A stretch of DNA of 7,849 nucleotides from an uncultured Synergistales bacterium (lineage in GTDB: Bacteria; Synergistota; Synergistia; Synergistales; Aminobacteriaceae), in contig CAJOGG010000090.1 of NCBI GenBank assembly GCA_905234205.1, positions 1 through 7,849 of the forward strand, given 5' to 3'. Position numbers and translations under genes: made by a program. The notes beneath the pieces are model-generated. The model did not search any database. It had not been told where the DNA came from and saw nothing but the letters and a program-made list of their open reading frames with translations. This document shows positions 5,931 to 7,849 of the stretch, in pieces. The first letter of the stretch is position 1, and each line of letters opens with the position of its first letter.

Positions 5931-6953
5931 ATGGGGAAATATACGAATTTAGCTGATAGTCTCTATGATGAACATACCAAGAAATACAAGAAGCCTGTAG
6001 TAGAAGACTATATTGTAGGTTTTACCGGTATTGATCCAGACGAAAAGGTTAATTCTGAAGCAATAAATTATGAGGATTTGAATGGGCTTTTAGGCGGCAA
6101 TTTAACTGGTCATTATCACTTAACGATTGAGCAAGTTGCACAGCTTAGGGAGTTCCAAAGAGCTATAAACGATATAAACAGGATAATTGACACAACCATA
6201 GCTAATCTTGATGCCCGTATAGAAAGTACTGAAGAAAAACAACGTGTTACTGAAGAAAAAGTTACTGCTGCAATAGCTGATTTTCATAATACAGAGCAAT
6301 TCCTAAATAATCGAATGGAGGCTATAGCAGGGCAAGCAACAGAGGACATCGAAATACTAGATGCCCGAGTTGATTCTAATGGAGTAATACATAGTAATCT
6401 TGGGCAAAATATCCGAAACATTCATGATTTATTACTGGATTATATGAATTACGAGAGTGCTTATCGTGAAGCTAGAGATAATGATTTACAAGCCCAAGCT
6501 GATGAATTAAGTGCTGCGATATTAAATGAGCTGTGTAAGCTAAGTCAAGGGTTACAATCAAGTCAACTGGATTTATCTTCAATAATTGAGGATTACAGAG
6601 AACGAGAATTAAATCTATATAGACAGATAGATGAAGTATCTTGCGCTGCTCTTAATGAAATGTACAGACATTTCGATGAAGTTCGTGAATATCGCCTCGC
6701 CATTGAACAAGAACAGGAAGCTAGGAATGCACAAATCCAAAGTGTCTTGACGGAGATAAATAACAACAGCTCTAAATTGGCGGACTTAACGGAGCTTTAT
6801 TATCGCTATATCGTAAAGCATGAGCAACTTCAAGACGAAGTGAATAACATAAAAACCCGAATAGATGATGGAGAACCTTTTAGTGATGATGAGATCGCTT
6901 CAGACGACGACGTTCTTGAAATGTTAGAGGACGCATTAGGTACAAATCCATGA
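5931..6953 (+). CDS. Coiled-coil tail fibre / shaft protein
   Basis: This 340-residue protein has an N-terminal attachment region (1-50). Then comes LLGGNLTGHYHLTIEQVAQL (53-72), whose 'LtGHYHLT.eq...L' motif recurs in phage fibre proteins. A long helical region follows (about 75-310), rich in Glu, Gln, Arg, Asn and Asp with heptad-like spacing. The segment EILDARVDSNGVIHSNLGQN (141-160), followed by IRNIH, is the 'DAR.d..G..h..Lg..i' hinge seen between fibre coils. Two internal copies of a repeat occur, QADELSAAILNEL (189-201) and QIDEVSCAALNEM (232-244). The C-terminus is very acidic (DDGEPFSDDEIASDDD, 312-327). No globular receptor-binding tip is visible, so it probably forms a trimeric shaft carrying a separate tip. 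AAGGG (5919-5923), overlapping the previous stop, is the ribosome site seven bases before the ATG. A tape measure is unlikely because the protein is short and lacks hydrophobic segments. Confidence 0.65.
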   Translation: MGKYTNLADSLYDEHTKKYKKPVVEDYIVGFTGIDPDEKVNSEAINYEDLNGLLGGNLTGHYHLTIEQVAQLREFQRAINDINRIIDTTIANLDARIESTEEKQRVTEEKVTAAIADFHNTEQFLNNRMEAIAGQATEDIEILDARVDSNGVIHSNLGQNIRNIHDLLLDYMNYESAYREARDNDLQAQADELSAAILNELCKLSQGLQSSQLDLSSIIEDYRERELNLYRQIDEVSCAALNEMYRHFDEVREYRLAIEQEQEARNAQIQSVLTEINNNSSKLADLTELYYRYIVKHEQLQDEVNNIKTRIDDGEPFSDDEIASDDDVLEMLEDALGTNP

Positions 6954-6955
6954 AT

Positions 6956-6962
6956 AGGAGGT
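6956..6962 (+). promoter_or_regulatory. Ribosome binding site that selects ATG 6967 over ATG 6964
   Basis: AGGAGGT is a full-strength site. It leaves one base before ATG 6964 but four before ATG 6967, so the second of the two adjacent ATG codons is the better start (proteins differ by one Met). Confidence 0.6.
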
Positions 6963-6966
6963 AATG

Positions 6967-7485
6967 ATGAGCAATTATACGCGCTGGTATCGTTATGGGA
7001 CAATATCATTAACTAAAGGTAGTAAAACCGTTGTTGGAGAAAAAACGTACTGGACAACAGCAGGCTTTAACCCTGGCGATATATTAGTTGTTGATAAAAC
7101 GTACTATGAAATTGATGATGTAATAGACAATACAACCCTAATGTTAAGAGAAGCATATAGTGGTGATACAGTCTCGAATGTGGGATACGCAGTCATTAGG
7201 AATTTTACGGCAACGCCAATGTCGAGAATAGCAGCCCAGACTTCGGAAATATTAGGTGTACATCAGCGATTACTTGATGAAAAGTTAAGTACTATACAAG
7301 GAAAAAGTGCTTATGAAATCGCGCAAGAGAATGGATTTATAGGAACTGAAGAAGAGTGGCTTGAAAGTCTTAAAGCTGCTGGGGAATATGCAGAATTACA
7401 TAATGAAGTTTCAGAGATCACTAATTTAATTGATGTGTTAGGAATATATGTCGATGAAGATGGTGATTTGGCACAAGATGTTTAA
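6967..7485 (+). CDS. Fibre adaptor protein with SAYEIA...GTEEEWL module
   Basis: The 172-residue protein (start chosen from ribosome-site spacing) has three parts. Residues 4-80 form a beta domain: WYRYGTISLTKGSKTVVGEK, then TYW, GDILVVD, YYEIDDVIDNTTLMLREAYSG and GYAVIRNF. It follows the 'y.tGTvs...Gs.tV.G..T.W......GD.l.v....y.v..V...t.l.L...y.G.t' pattern of small phage structural domains found on fibre and appendage proteins. A helical linker follows (85-107). Residues 112-136 contain GKSAYEIAQENGFIGTEEEW, a short module common in Bacillota phage tail proteins, often next to collagen-like or fibre segments. The end is a helix plus GIYVDEDGDLAQDV (159-172). The role is likely to join or trimerise fibre parts, based on domain type and position after the shaft protein. 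No enzymatic residues are seen. Confidence 0.6.
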   Translation: MSNYTRWYRYGTISLTKGSKTVVGEKTYWTTAGFNPGDILVVDKTYYEIDDVIDNTTLMLREAYSGDTVSNVGYAVIRNFTATPMSRIAAQTSEILGVHQRLLDEKLSTIQGKSAYEIAQENGFIGTEEEWLESLKAAGEYAELHNEVSEITNLIDVLGIYVDEDGDLAQDV

Positions 7486-7548
7486 TTCGTTACGTTTAGT
7501 GACGTGATTAACATAAATTATTAATTAATTTCGGAGGTATTTTTTATA
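7486..7548 (+). promoter_or_regulatory. AT-rich leader with stem-loop and strong ribosome site before the last gene
   Basis: This is the longest gap in the fibre cassette (63 bases). CGTTAC (7488-7493) and GTGACG (7499-7504) can pair with one G-U across a five-base loop. No T-run follows, so it is not a standard intrinsic terminator. An AT-only stretch with TTAATTAATT follows, then GGAGG (7533-7537) eleven bases before ATG 7549. TTGGCA (7468-7473) could be a -35 element, but no good -10 lies at the right distance, so a promoter is only possible. Confidence 0.35.
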
Positions 7549-7849
7549 ATGTCATACGATTTAACAAAAAAGACCACGTTAAAGCACTTACAATCAACTA
7601 CTATGCAGCTTAGATCCTACGTAGACACAAAGATCGCTAACCTTCCCGTTGAGAAATTCCTGGACCAGGCAAAAACCAAGTTTGAGTACAGTTTCACATT
7701 CAACGCTGAAACTTACCCAGGCGCCACGAACCCCAACCTTGACGGTAAAGCAGTTCTCGTTATGGCAGTGAAAGGCGTTGACAATTCTGTCGCGTATTCA
7801 TTCCTTGACCTTTCAGAGCTCATTGACGTCAACAAGATCGACAAAGTAG
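7549..7849 (+). CDS. Fibre/appendage-type structural protein, 3' end beyond window
   Basis: The first 100 codons are visible with no stop. ATG 7549 is supported by the GGAGG site at 7533-7537. The N-terminus MSYDLTKKTTLKHLQSTTMQ starts a helix that runs to about residue 45 and would suit trimerisation or attachment. It is followed by a beta region with FEYSFTFNAETYPGATNPNL, AVLVMAVKG and VAYSFLDLSELIDV. I recognise the style of N-terminal regions found in gut-phage tail appendage proteins but cannot name a family. Codon use differs sharply from all preceding genes: by hand count Asn, Asp, Tyr and Phe codons end in C about 20 times and in T 4 times, and roughly half of third positions are G or C. 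This suggests either very high expression (for example an abundant surface or fibre protein) or recent acquisition. Total length and C-terminal domains are unknown. Confidence 0.6.
   Translation, partial: MSYDLTKKTTLKHLQSTTMQLRSYVDTKIANLPVEKFLDQAKTKFEYSFTFNAETYPGATNPNLDGKAVLVMAVKGVDNSVAYSFLDLSELIDVNKIDKV

Noticed and set aside
5931..6953. Coiled-coil protein as a tape measure protein
   Set aside because: It is too short, lacks hydrophobic segments, and there are no tail-tube or chaperone genes around it. The LTGHYHLT motif and its neighbours indicate a fibre.
7545..7550. TATAAT as a -10 promoter element
   Set aside because: It overlaps the ATG at 7549, lies downstream of the ribosome site, and has no matching -35, so it cannot drive this gene.
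7549..7849. AAC-rich coding stretch as a diversity-generating retroelement target
   Set aside because: C-ending codons occur for all residue types (TTC, GTC, CTC, GGC), not only AAC at variable positions. No template repeat or reverse transcriptase is visible in the window.

Overview
The window is a stretch of the virion-structure module of a tailed bacteriophage or prophage. All genes lie on the + strand and are tightly packed, with start/stop overlaps (432, 2486-2489, 2970-2986) or short gaps. Base composition is moderately AT-rich, most genes prefer A- or T-ending codons, and nearly every gene has a purine-rich Shine-Dalgarno site. Together with the fibre-domain types, this points to a phage of a low-GC Gram-positive-like (Bacillota) host, probably gut-associated. 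The host call is an inference and is not resolved further.

Head region (1-2986). The window opens inside, or just at the start of, a likely scaffolding protein (1-432). Next come a small protein resembling the DUF4406 / nucleoside-deoxyribosyltransferase-like fold (432-755) and a major capsid protein of the SU10/DUF5309 type (762-1658). After the capsid gene, 267 bases (1659-1925) hold two very small reading frames that may be one gene split by a frame change. Two consecutive adaptor-like (head-tail connector) proteins follow (1926-2489, 2486-2986).

Tail region (2970-7849). A 493-residue beta-rich protein (2970-4451) resembles podovirus stabilisation/nozzle proteins. After it comes a cassette of six fibre- or appendage-type genes: a small fibre with a receptor-binding-like C-terminal end (4454-5122), a beta-rich 144-residue protein (5138-5572), a 113-residue conserved-looking accessory protein with a TTG start (5579-5920), a 340-residue coiled-coil fibre/shaft protein (5931-6953), a fibre adaptor with a SAYEIA...GTEEEWL module (6967-7485), and a final gene cut by the window end (7549-7849). 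No tape measure, tail tube or sheath gene is visible, and the order capsid - adaptors - nozzle-like - fibres fits a short-tailed (podovirus-like) virion. The portal, terminase, lysis and replication genes are outside the window.

The most striking local signals are three. First, there is an abrupt switch to C-ending codons in the last gene, which also has its own AT-rich leader and strong ribosome binding site. Second, the reading frame breaks right after the capsid gene. Third, an enzyme-like small gene sits between scaffold and capsid. I do not see a complete novel defence or mobile system, CRISPR array, tRNA or insertion sequence.
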